From Clostridia bacterium (lineage in GTDB: Bacteria > Bacillota > Clostridia > Christensenellales > Pumilibacteraceae), in NCBI GenBank assembly GCA_900767465.1, contig CAAGAW010000015.1, positions 1 to 60,079 on the forward strand: a stretch of DNA of 60,079 bases, in the 5' to 3' direction. The position numbers and the translations under genes are program-made. How positions within the stretch are numbered: the first letter of the stretch is position 1; each line of letters starts with the position of its first letter. This document shows positions 44,442 through 52,134 of this stretch, one piece after another. The notes below the pieces were generated by a model, which did not search any database, had not been told where the DNA came from, and saw only the letters and a list, made by a program, of their open reading frames with translations.

Positions 44442-44642
44442 CTATTCCTTCTTGTCCGCGTCGGGTCGATCGTCTTTTTTCTTCTTTCGCTCCGCGGCGG
44501 AATACGAAATTTTTTGCATTACGGCGGTTACGATCATAATGATTCCTACCACTACGACTATCGCGAGAAGTCCTTTCCACAGTACGTCGAGCGACTTCGT
44601 AAGATCGGCTTGGTTTACGAGAAACATAATTGCGTTTAACAT
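44442..44642 (-). CDS. OadG-like small subunit of a Na+-translocating decarboxylase
   Basis: 66 residues: short N-terminus, one membrane helix (LLAIVVVVGIIMIVTAVM, ~24-41) and a charged Lys/Asp-rich cytosolic tail, the layout of gamma subunits (OadG/MmdD family). Identity rests mainly on position, 13 bp after the OadB-like gene. Gamma subunits tether the soluble alpha subunit to the membrane beta subunit. No alpha or biotin-carrier gene is present in the window. Confidence 0.6.
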   Translation of the reverse strand: MLNAIMFLVNQADLTKSLDVLWKGLLAIVVVVGIIMIVTAVMQKISYSAAERKKKKDDRPDADKKE

Positions 44643-44655
44643 TACTCTGCCCTCC

Positions 44656-45774
44656 TTACAATATGAGTCCGATAATAAGTCCGCCGACTACCGCCGAAGC
44701 GATTTGCCCGGATACGTTCGCGCCTACCGCGTGCATCAGAAGATAGTTCGACCCGTCCTCTTTAAGTCCCATTTTATGAACGACGCGCGCAGACATCGGA
44801 AAAGCCGAAATACCCGCCGCACCTATCATGGGGTTGATTTTCTTCCTGCAAAAAAGATTTATTACCTTCGCGCACATAATTCCGCCGATCGTGTCGAACA
44901 CGAACGCGAAAAGTCCGAGTCCCATAATCATAAGCGTTTGCAGCGACAAAAACTTTGCGGCTTGCATCTGAAACGCGATCGTGATTCCGAGAAGAAGCGT
45001 TATAAGGTTGGCAAGCGCGTTTTTCGCGGTGTCGGCGAGAGTTCCGAGTACTCCGCATTCCTTTATAAGGTTGCCGAACATCAAAAATCCGACTAGCGCA
45101 AGGCTTTGCGGCGCGATAAGCCCCGCTACCACCGTGACGATTATCGGGAAAAAGATTTTAACCGATTTGCTTGCGTGACGGTCGGTATAATCCATGCGGA
45201 TAAGGCGTTCCTTTTTAGTGGTGGTGCATCTGATAACCGCCGGCTGAATAATCGGAACGAGCGCCATATACGAGTACGCGACTACCATAATAGGCCCGAT
45301 ATAGTTGCTGGCGAGTTTCATCGCGACGAGTATGGAAGTCGGACCGTCCGCCGCGCCGATTATCGCTATGGCCGCCCCGTCGCGGATCGGAAAGCCGAGA
45401 AGTACGGCGAGAATAAGCGTAAGGAAGATTCCGAGCTGAGCGAACGCGCCGAGTATCATAAGTTTCGGGTTGACGATAAGCGGCTCGAAGTCGATCATCG
45501 CGCCTATACCTATAAACAGCAACAGCGGCAACGCTTCGCTTGCCTCGATCCCTACGTTGAAAAGCCACTGGATTATACCCGTTCCGCCTATCTCGCCCGA
45601 TCCGATCACGTTTGAAAGCGGGATATTTACGAGAATCGCGCCGAACCCTATGGGCAGCAACAGCGCGGGCTCCATCTCCTTTTTGATTGCGAGGAAAATA
45701 AGCAGTCCGCCTATAATCCACATCACTACGTGCTGCCACGTAACGAGTCTGATTGCTTCTACCAGAAATTCCAT
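44656..45774 (-). CDS. oadB: Na+-translocating decarboxylase beta subunit (OadB family)
   Basis: 372 residues, about ten membrane segments. Hallmarks are PLLLFIGIGAMIDFEPLI, the AAIAIIGAADGPTSILVA re-entrant region with the Na+-binding Asp of AADGP, and GAAGISAFPMSARV near the end, as in OadB/MmdB/GcdB. The subunit couples decarboxylation of oxaloacetate, methylmalonyl-CoA or glutaconyl-CoA to Na+ export. Start 45774 chosen because GGAG lies 5 nt upstream and the N-terminus MEFLVEAIRLVTW fits. An upstream in-frame stretch overlaps the attenuator and is rejected. A ~190-nt structured leader with a terminator precedes it. Confidence 0.9.
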   Translation of the reverse strand: MEFLVEAIRLVTWQHVVMWIIGGLLIFLAIKKEMEPALLLPIGFGAILVNIPLSNVIGSGEIGGTGIIQWLFNVGIEASEALPLLLFIGIGAMIDFEPLIVNPKLMILGAFAQLGIFLTLILAVLLGFPIRDGAAIAIIGAADGPTSILVAMKLASNYIGPIMVVAYSYMALVPIIQPAVIRCTTTKKERLIRMDYTDRHASKSVKIFFPIIVTVVAGLIAPQSLALVGFLMFGNLIKECGVLGTLADTAKNALANLITLLLGITIAFQMQAAKFLSLQTLMIMGLGLFAFVFDTIGGIMCAKVINLFCRKKINPMIGAAGISAFPMSARVVHKMGLKEDGSNYLLMHAVGANVSGQIASAVVGGLIIGLIL

Positions 45775-45825
45775 ATAATCTCCGTTGTTATCTTGCGTAA
45801 TCTGCCTGCGATTGCAATCGGCGAC

Positions 45826-45860
45826 AAAAAAAGAAACCATACCGAAAAAAGCGGTACGGT
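45826..45860 (-). terminator. Intrinsic terminator inside the oadB leader (expression platform)
   Basis: Minus strand 9-bp stem ACCGUACCG (45860-45852) / CGGUAUGGU (45844-45836), loop CUUUUUU, then UUCUUUUUUU (45835-45826). It lies upstream of the oadB start, so it must be conditional. Its 5' arm includes CCGUA (45859-45855), which can instead pair with UAUGG at the 5' end of the leader. Confidence 0.8.
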
Positions 45861-45963
45861 CTCGTCGTTTCAGATTAAACCGGAGCGGAAATCCGCCCGT
45901 GTTAGCGACTTAATCGCGCTCGGTCGTGTGACCGGATAATGCGCCGACTACTCCCCATAAGGA
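45852..45963 (-). ncRNA. Putative riboswitch aptamer (yybP-ykoY-like scaffold) in the oadB leader
   Basis: Predicted pairings on the minus strand: P1 UAUGG (45959-45955) with CCGUA (45859-45855); then GGAGUA opposite GAGA; GUCG with CGAC; a GCGC/GCGC helix capped by CGGUC-ACAC-GACCG; GAUUAA with UUAAUC enclosing GGGCGG-AUUU-CCGCUC. The order P1, GGAGUAG, ... GA-CC, P1' matches my recollection of Mn2+ yybP-ykoY aptamers, but the expected ACAUAC-like metal loop is not clear (here UAACACGGG). P1 competes with the terminator, predicting an ON switch. The ligand may be a cation; Na+ is suggested by the gene context. The class is not confirmed. Confidence 0.6.
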
Positions 45964-45970
45964 CCCACTT

Positions 45971-45999
45971 ATTATATTATACGCGCGCGGCGATGTCAA
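45971..45999 (-). promoter_or_regulatory. Perfect sigma-A promoter of oadB
   Basis: Minus strand TTGACA (45999-45994), 17 bp, TATAAT (45976-45971); 12 of 12 consensus positions. Start of transcription ~45964. Confidence 0.88.
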
Positions 46000-46059
46000 G
46001 CGTTTTTCACACGGCTTACTTTTTCTTTTCGCTTTTCGCTCAGACGGGCGCGGTTTCGC

Positions 46060-46088
46060 TTGCAAAAACGACAGATTTTTGGTATAAT
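46060..46088 (+). promoter_or_regulatory. NSS transporter promoter, extended -10
   Basis: TTGCAA (46060-46065), 17 bp, TGG-TATAAT (46083-46088). Transcription start ~46095, about 3 nt before ATG 46098. Confidence 0.75.
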
Positions 46089-46097
46089 GGATCCACT

Positions 46098-47555
46098 ATG
46101 GACAATAACGAAACACAACGGGAAAATACCGTAAACGGAAACTCTTTGATGAGCGGGAAAAAAGGCGGATTCAGCGGTTCGCTCGGATTCGTTCTGGCTG
46201 CGGCGGGAAGCGCGGTAGGCGTAGGAAACATCTGGCGTTTTCCGTATCTTTGCGCGAAAGACGGCGGCGGATTGTTCCTGATAGTTTACCTCGTGCTGGT
46301 GCTTACGTTCGGATTCGTTCTGCTTACGACCGACGTCGCCATCGGACGAAAAACGAAGCAAAACGCGCTTAATGCGTTCGGGACGATGAACAAAAAATGG
46401 AAATTCCTCGGAATACTGACGTTTGTTGTTCCCGCGCTGATTATGACGTACTACTCGGTAATCGGCGGCTGGATTTCCAAATACTTCGTCGAATACGTTA
46501 TAAGCGACGGCTCGGCTCTTACGGGAGGCGACTATTTTACGAATTTTATCACTTCGCCCGTCGCTCCGATCGTTTTCACGCTCGTTTTCATCGCGCTTAC
46601 GGCGGGAATCGTGTTTTGCGGAGTGGAAAAAGGTATCGAAAAGTTCTCGAAGTACCTTATGCCCGCGCTCCTTATCCTTATTATAGCGATTGCGATTTTC
46701 TCGCTTACCCTTTCGCACACCGACGAGAGCGGCGTTACCCGAACGGGTCTTGAAGGCTTGCTCGTATACATAAAACCCGACTTTACGGGCATGACCGTGC
46801 CTAAATTTTTAAGCGTGGTACTCGACGCGATGAGCCAGTTATTCTTCTCGCTGAGCGTAAGTATGGGTATTATGGTTACTTACGGCAGTTACATGAAGGA
46901 CGACGTAAACCTCGTTAAGGCGAATAACAGCGTCGAAATCTGCGACACGGGGGTCGCTTTCCTTGCGGGAATGATGATTATTCCCGCCGTTTACGTCTTT
47001 CTCGGCGCGGACGGTATGCGGAGCGGTCCCGGGCTGACTTTTATCAGCCTTCCGCAGGTTTTCGCCGCTATGGGCGGAATCGGAAAATTCGTCGGAATCG
47101 CGTTCTTCCTCGCGCTTGGCTTCGCCGCGCTTACGAGTTGCGTATCCGTTATGGAAACGCTGGTCGCAAACTGTATGGAAGTATTCCGCAAAAGCCGCAA
47201 ACAAACGTGCTTGTTCGTTATTATTTTTTCGGTCGTGACAAGCGTTATTATCTGCCTCGGTTATAACGTGTTCTTCTTTGATATAACGCTCCCAAACGGC
47301 GCGGCGGCGCAACTTCTCGACGTGGTGGACTATATCGCAAACAACCTGCTTATGCCGCTTATCTGTCTGCTTACGAGTATTCTCGTCGGCTGGGTGGTCG
47401 GTCCGAAGTGGGTCGTGGACGAGGTAGAAAAAAACGGCGAAAAGTTTAAGCGAGCCAAACTCTATTCCGTTATGATAAAATACGTCGTGCCTCTTCTGAT
47501 GGTGATACTTTTCGTTACGTCCACGGGACTTGGAAACCTTATTTTCGGCGGCTGA
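46098..47555 (+). CDS. Sodium-dependent transporter, NSS (SNF) family
   Basis: 485 residues with eleven to twelve helices. Helix 1 GSAVGVGNIWRFPYLC (about 36-51) holds the Na+ and substrate site typical of LeuT-like proteins, followed by GGGLFLIVYLVLVL. It imports amino acids or similar solutes with Na+. Start 46098 has no Shine-Dalgarno and sits 9 nt after the -10 box, so near-leaderless translation is likely; ATG 46149 is a weaker option. Divergent from oadB, whose product would supply the Na+ gradient. A perfect terminator lies 175 nt after the stop. Confidence 0.93.
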   Translation: MDNNETQRENTVNGNSLMSGKKGGFSGSLGFVLAAAGSAVGVGNIWRFPYLCAKDGGGLFLIVYLVLVLTFGFVLLTTDVAIGRKTKQNALNAFGTMNKKWKFLGILTFVVPALIMTYYSVIGGWISKYFVEYVISDGSALTGGDYFTNFITSPVAPIVFTLVFIALTAGIVFCGVEKGIEKFSKYLMPALLILIIAIAIFSLTLSHTDESGVTRTGLEGLLVYIKPDFTGMTVPKFLSVVLDAMSQLFFSLSVSMGIMVTYGSYMKDDVNLVKANNSVEICDTGVAFLAGMMIIPAVYVFLGADGMRSGPGLTFISLPQVFAAMGGIGKFVGIAFFLALGFAALTSCVSVMETLVANCMEVFRKSRKQTCLFVIIFSVVTSVIICLGYNVFFFDITLPNGAAAQLLDVVDYIANNLLMPLICLLTSILVGWVVGPKWVVDEVEKNGEKFKRAKLYSVMIKYVVPLLMVILFVTSTGLGNLIFGG

Positions 47556-47728
47556 TCCCGTAAAAACGGGCGCGGCGGATATATCCAAAACACGCGGACG
47601 GTAAACAAAAACACGCGTGATCAGCGCCTCAACGTTAACTAATCCGTTCGACGGGCGTCATACAGCCGGGCGCGGCGAGTGGTGTAAATATATGCACATA
47701 CGTACATACGAACATACTTAAAAGCGAC

Positions 47729-47765
47729 AGACTTCCGCGGCAAACGGAAGTCTTTTCGTTTTTCG
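47729..47765 (+). terminator. Terminator of the NSS transporter gene
   Basis: Perfect 9-bp stem AGACTTCCG / CGGAAGTCT, loop CGGCAAA, then TTTCGTTTTT. The 170-nt region before it holds only CATACG-type tandem motifs (47693-47717). Confidence 0.85.
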
Positions 47766-48600
47766 GCTCGGCGGTGAGCCGCCGCGGGCAAGTGAGCCGG
47801 CGCGGGCGCGTGTCGTACCGTTCCTGTTGTATGGCGCGGAGCCGCCGCGGGCAAGGCAGGGAGCCCCTGCGGGCAAGTATTTGGGGTATTCGTGCACGAT
47901 TGTTTTCGTTTCTATTGTGGGGGATTTCTCCGCTTCGCTTACGCTTCGGTCGAAATGACAAACGTGTTCGATTAAGGCTCCCCTGGGAGAAAGGCTCTGC
48001 CGCAGGCGGTGGTGAGGAGTCGTTCAAAACCGTAACTTCCGTCGTTATACAACCCCTCATCCGTCACTCGGTTCGTTTCGCTCACACTCGTGCCACCTCC
48101 CGGCTCGTAGCATAGCTACTTCGCCGCTTTGGCTAAAAACAGTCACACGAGGACTGTTTTTACGGTGCTTCGCACCGCCGCGTCGCGCCCCCAAGGGGGA
48201 AGGCTTTAAAGTTATCAATCGTCAAAGATGTCATTTCGACCGGAGTGAGGACGACAGTCCGAACGCAGTGGAGAAATCCCCCACGGAAAGGGTTTTTCGT
48301 CCGTGTACGCAAGTAAGTCTTCCCTCCCGGGATATTGCCACGCTGCGGCTACGCCTTCGCTCGCAATGACAATGCTTTAACGGTGTACATTTATTTAAAT
48401 AATGTTAATCTATTTAAAACGCCGCATACGCCACGTCGCGCGTTGCGCTCCTCGCAATGACAAGACGGTTCGGGTGTACGCTTTGGTATAAAATTGCTAA
48501 TCCTTATAAAATGCCACGAACGCCCATATAGTTTGTCATTCCGAGGGAGAGAAACGACCGTGGGAATCTCGCGGAAGCGGAAACGGTCGTTTCGGCGACA
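47766..48600. repeat. Largest composite repeat island
   Basis: Within the gap 47556-48727, no gene is supported. Type A units lie at 47770-47795, 47796-47812 and 47836-47878. Type C is inverted at 47919-47960 and direct at 48229-48285. Type D spans 48051-48210 and includes a near-palindromic insert GTAAAAACAGTCCTCGTGTGACTG (complement) around 48132-48163; a partial copy is at 47968-48020. Type B occurs at 48326-48375, 48442-48466 and inverted at 48533-48580. All five families seen near 25 kb are represented except E. Confidence 0.85.
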
Positions 48601-48727
48601 GAATCTTTATAATTATTCGTGTGCGATCGTTTTTCAGAGAAGGATTGTTCTGTTCCCGAAGCGGTTTTTTACCGTCAAAACGCGTTTGAAATTTATATAT
48701 AAATTTTTATAATTTTTGTGAAAACGC

Positions 48728-48755
48728 TTGACAAACCAAAAAATAATGCTATAAT
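48728..48755 (+). promoter_or_regulatory. Promoter of the RHH-clpB operon
   Basis: TTGACA (48728-48733), 16 bp, TATAAT (48750-48755). No CIRCE, HAIR or CtsR box is visible nearby. An inverted repeat CGGAA-n6-TTCCG (48768-48783) lies between the start of transcription and the ribosome binding site. Confidence 0.85.
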
Positions 48756-48801
48756 GTAGGCGAAAGACGGAACGACGATTCCGAAAGGAGGCAAAAATAA
48801 T

Positions 48802-49413
48802 ATGAAACGCAGTTTATACAGTCTGATATTGTCCGACGACGTGGTATCGCGCGTGGACGAAGTCGCGGGGCGATCGGGAACGAATCGTTCGCACCTGATC
48901 GACGAGATTCTTGCCGATTACGTCGAACTCGTCACGCCGGCAAAGCGCACGCGCAGAATTTTCGAGCAAACCGAAAAACTGCTCGACGATCTTAACGTAA
49001 CGTACGCCGAACACGACAATTCGCTGGTGGTAAAGAGCGAGCTCGACTACCGCTACCACCCCACGCTCCGATACGATATCGAAGTCGGCGACAAATCGGC
49101 GAGCCTTGCGATAAGTTATCGTACGCGTTCCATCGAATTCGATTCGCTTATGATGCGCTTTTTCGAGTTGTGGACGGACGCCGAGAAAGAACTTATGCCA
49201 AACGAGAAAGCGGAATATTCGGCGGTCTCGGGTAGATGGTCTAAAACCGAGCCCTTCCCCGAACACGCCCTTTCCGACCCCGGCAAACGCGTAAGCGGCT
49301 ATCTGAAAACTCTGGACGATACTTTGAAAAAGTTCGTTTCGGGCAAAATAGACGCGGAGGGTATCCGTAAGGAATACCGCAAAGCCGTAAAATCCGGTAC
49401 GATCGAGGACTGA
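48802..49413 (+). CDS. Ribbon-helix-helix protein upstream of clpB
   Basis: 203 residues. Residues 1-45 (RSLYSLILSDDVVSRVDEVA, TNRSHLIDEILADYV) form a MetJ/Arc/CopG-type ribbon-helix-helix DNA-binding domain. The remaining ~150 residues hold a predicted alpha/beta domain (VKSELDYRYHPTLRYDIEV) and a helical tail, which I do not recognise. AAAGGAGG lies 10 nt before the ATG. The gene is 42 bp upstream of clpB under one promoter, so it may be an autoregulator that senses proteotoxic stress in place of CtsR or HrcA. That role is inferred. Confidence 0.75.
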   Translation: MKRSLYSLILSDDVVSRVDEVAGRSGTNRSHLIDEILADYVELVTPAKRTRRIFEQTEKLLDDLNVTYAEHDNSLVVKSELDYRYHPTLRYDIEVGDKSASLAISYRTRSIEFDSLMMRFFELWTDAEKELMPNEKAEYSAVSGRWSKTEPFPEHALSDPGKRVSGYLKTLDDTLKKFVSGKIDAEGIRKEYRKAVKSGTIED

Positions 49414-49455
49414 AAGCGATCGCGCGCCGAAAAAATTTAAAGGAGGTTAAATACT

Positions 49456-52041
49456 ATGAACACCGAAAAATTTACTCAAAAAACAGCGGAAGCCGTAAGA
49501 GCGGCTCAATCCGTATCCGTCGAGCACGGTAACGCCGAAATCGCGCCCGAGCATCTTTGCTACGCGCTGATCGCGCAGGAAGACGGGCTTATCGGCTCGA
49601 TACTCAAAAAGAAAGGCGTTGACGTAACCGCTCTTCTGAGCGACGTCGAAAGCCTTATAAACAAACTCCCGTCCGTTTCGGGACGCGGAGCGGATCCCGA
49701 CAAAATCTACGTTTCGTCGTCCGTCGAGCGCACGCTCAACACGGCGGAAAGACTTGCGACGGGACTTAAAGACGAATACGTTTCGGTAGAGCACGTAATG
49801 CTCGCGCTTTTCGACAACGCTCCCGATTCGCTTAAAGACGTCCTGCGCGCACGCGGCGTTACGAAAGAAAGCTTTACCGAAGAACTCAAAAAGGTCAAGA
49901 CGAGCCGCGTTACGAGCGACAACCCCGAAAGCAGTTACGACGCGCTCTCGAAGTACGGTTTCGACCTCGTGGAGCGCGCGAAAACGGGCAAACTCGACCC
50001 CGTCATCGGTCGTGACGGCGAGATAAGAAACGTTATCCGTATTCTTTCGCGTAAAACCAAAAACAACCCCGTGCTTATCGGCGAACCCGGCGTAGGCAAA
50101 ACCGCGATTGCGGAAGGTCTGGCGCAACGAATCGTTCGCGGCGACGTGCCGGAAGGACTGAAAAACAAGACGATTTTCGCGCTCGATATGGGCGCACTCG
50201 TCGCGGGCGCGAAATACCGCGGCGAGTTCGAAGAGCGTCTTAAAGCCGTGCTTAACGAAGTGAAGAAAAGCGAAGGCAGGATCCTCTTGTTTATCGACGA
50301 ACTTCACACTATCGTAGGCGCGGGTAAATCGGACGGCGCAATGGACGCGGGCAACCTGCTTAAACCGTTGCTCGCCCGCGGCGAACTTCATTGCATAGGC
50401 GCGACCACGCTTGACGAATACCGCAAATATATCGAAAAGGACGCCGCGCTCGAACGTCGTTTCCAGCCGGTTATGGTGGACGAACCGACGGTCGAGGACA
50501 CTATTTCCATACTTCGCGGACTTAAAGAAAGATACGAAGTCTATCACGGCGTAAGGATTCACGACAGCGCGCTCGTTGCGGCGGCCACTCTTTCAAACCG
50601 CTACATTACCGACAGATTCCTGCCCGATAAGGCGATCGACCTCGTGGACGAAGCGTGCACTATCATTCGTACCGAAATCGACTCGATGCCTACCGAAATG
50701 GACGAAATTTCGCGTAAAATAATGCAACTCGAAATCGAGGAAACCGCGCTTAAAAAGGAAACGGACAAACTTTCCGAAAAGCGTCTCGAAGATATCCGCC
50801 GCGAACTTGCCGATCTTCGCGAGAAGTTCAACGGCATGAAGGCTAAGTGGGAAACCGAAAAACAGGGAATCAAGGCGACCGCCGACCTTAAATCGGAAAT
50901 CGAACGCACCAACGCGCTTATCGAAAAGTATCAGCGCGAGGCAAACTACGAGAAAGCCGCAGAACTTCAATACTCCACTCTTCCCGCGCTTAAAAAGAAA
51001 CTCGAGGACGCTCAGGCGCACGAAAACGACGAGCACACGCTGCTTCGCGACACCGTAACCGAAGAGGAAATTTCGAGGGTCGTAAGCCGCTGGACGGGTA
51101 TTCCTCTTACCAAACTTATGGAAAGCGAACGCGAAAAGATCCTTAACCTGCCCGCTCTGCTCCATAAACGCGTTATCGGTCAGGACGAGGCTGTCCGGAA
51201 AGTAAGCGAAGCGATTATGCGTTCGCGAGTCGGTCTTGCCGACGGCAATCGTCCGATAGGTTCGTTTATGTTCCTCGGCCCCACGGGCGTAGGTAAAACC
51301 GAACTTGCGAAGGCTCTTACCGAACAACTTTTCGACGACGAGAAAAATCTTATTCGTATCGATATGAGCGAGTATATGGAAAAATTCTCCGTCTCCCGTC
51401 TTATCGGCGCGCCTCCGGGGTACGTCGGTTACGAAGAGGGCGGGCAGCTTACCGAAGCGGTTCGCCGCCACCCCTACTCCGTCGTACTTTTCGACGAAAT
51501 CGAAAAGGCGCATCCCGACGTATTCAATATTCTGCTGCAAGTCCTCGACGACGGTCGTATAACCGACTCGCAAGGCAGAACGGTGGACTTCAAAAACACC
51601 GTCCTTATCCTGACTTCCAACCTCGGCTCGGATATCATACTCGACGGAATCGCTCCGTCCGGCGACATCTCGGACGACGCCCGCGCAAAAGTCGACGCGC
51701 TTTTGAAACGCTCGTTCCGTCCGGAATTTTTGAACAGACTCGACGAAATCGTTTACTACAAGCCGCTTACGAAAGAGAATATCGGACAGATTATCGACCT
51801 CGTTCTGGGCTCGTTGCGTAAACGTATGTCCGAACGCGAACTCTCGCTCGACGTTACGCCCGCCGCGAAAGACTACATCGTCGATAACGGCTACGATCCG
51901 ATTTACGGCGCACGCCCGCTGAAACGGTTTATTCAGTCGAACGTCGAAACGCTACTCGCAAAGAAAATTTTGTCCGATAACGTGGCTCCCGGTACCACCC
52001 TTACGGTGGACGTCGGAGAAAACGGACTTATCGTAAAATAA
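49456..52041 (+). CDS. clpB: ClpB disaggregase (Hsp100)
   Basis: 861 residues, complete. N-terminal Clp_N repeats (EHLCYALIAQEDGLIGSI), first AAA+ domain with GEPGVGKT at ~209, a coiled-coil middle domain (~400-520, rich in Glu/Lys) and the second AAA+ domain with GPTGVGKT at ~607 and the sensor LTSNLGSDI. It extracts proteins from aggregates together with DnaK. No ClpP-binding IGF loop is seen, as expected for ClpB rather than ClpC. AGGAGG lies 9-10 nt before the ATG. Co-transcribed with the ribbon-helix-helix gene and followed by a bidirectional terminator. Confidence 0.95.
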   Translation: MNTEKFTQKTAEAVRAAQSVSVEHGNAEIAPEHLCYALIAQEDGLIGSILKKKGVDVTALLSDVESLINKLPSVSGRGADPDKIYVSSSVERTLNTAERLATGLKDEYVSVEHVMLALFDNAPDSLKDVLRARGVTKESFTEELKKVKTSRVTSDNPESSYDALSKYGFDLVERAKTGKLDPVIGRDGEIRNVIRILSRKTKNNPVLIGEPGVGKTAIAEGLAQRIVRGDVPEGLKNKTIFALDMGALVAGAKYRGEFEERLKAVLNEVKKSEGRILLFIDELHTIVGAGKSDGAMDAGNLLKPLLARGELHCIGATTLDEYRKYIEKDAALERRFQPVMVDEPTVEDTISILRGLKERYEVYHGVRIHDSALVAAATLSNRYITDRFLPDKAIDLVDEACTIIRTEIDSMPTEMDEISRKIMQLEIEETALKKETDKLSEKRLEDIRRELADLREKFNGMKAKWETEKQGIKATADLKSEIERTNALIEKYQREANYEKAAELQYSTLPALKKKLEDAQAHENDEHTLLRDTVTEEEISRVVSRWTGIPLTKLMESEREKILNLPALLHKRVIGQDEAVRKVSEAIMRSRVGLADGNRPIGSFMFLGPTGVGKTELAKALTEQLFDDEKNLIRIDMSEYMEKFSVSRLIGAPPGYVGYEEGGQLTEAVRRHPYSVVLFDEIEKAHPDVFNILLQVLDDGRITDSQGRTVDFKNTVLILTSNLGSDIILDGIAPSGDISDDARAKVDALLKRSFRPEFLNRLDEIVYYKPLTKENIGQIIDLVLGSLRKRMSERELSLDVTPAAKDYIVDNGYDPIYGARPLKRFIQSNVETLLAKKILSDNVAPGTTLTVDVGENGLIVK

Positions 52042-52056
52042 ACGCGTTTGCGTCGT

Positions 52057-52077
52057 AAAAACGCGCATACGTATATG
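52057..52077. repeat. AAAACGCGCATACG element after clpB
   Basis: AAAACGCGCATACGTATATG, third copy of the convergent-end element (others at 10515 and 37139). Confidence 0.5.
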
Positions 52078-52091
52078 TGTTTTCGTTACGT

Positions 52092-52130
52092 AAAGAACGA
52101 CCGTCACAACAATGTGACGGCCGTTCTTTT
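52092..52130. terminator. Bidirectional terminator between clpB and collagen-like gene
   Basis: 17-bp stem AAAGAACGACCGTCACA / TGTGACGGCCGTTCTTT with one mismatch and T-tracts on both strands. The collagen-like stop lies 4 bp away. Confidence 0.9.
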
Positions 52131-52134
52131 GCGT

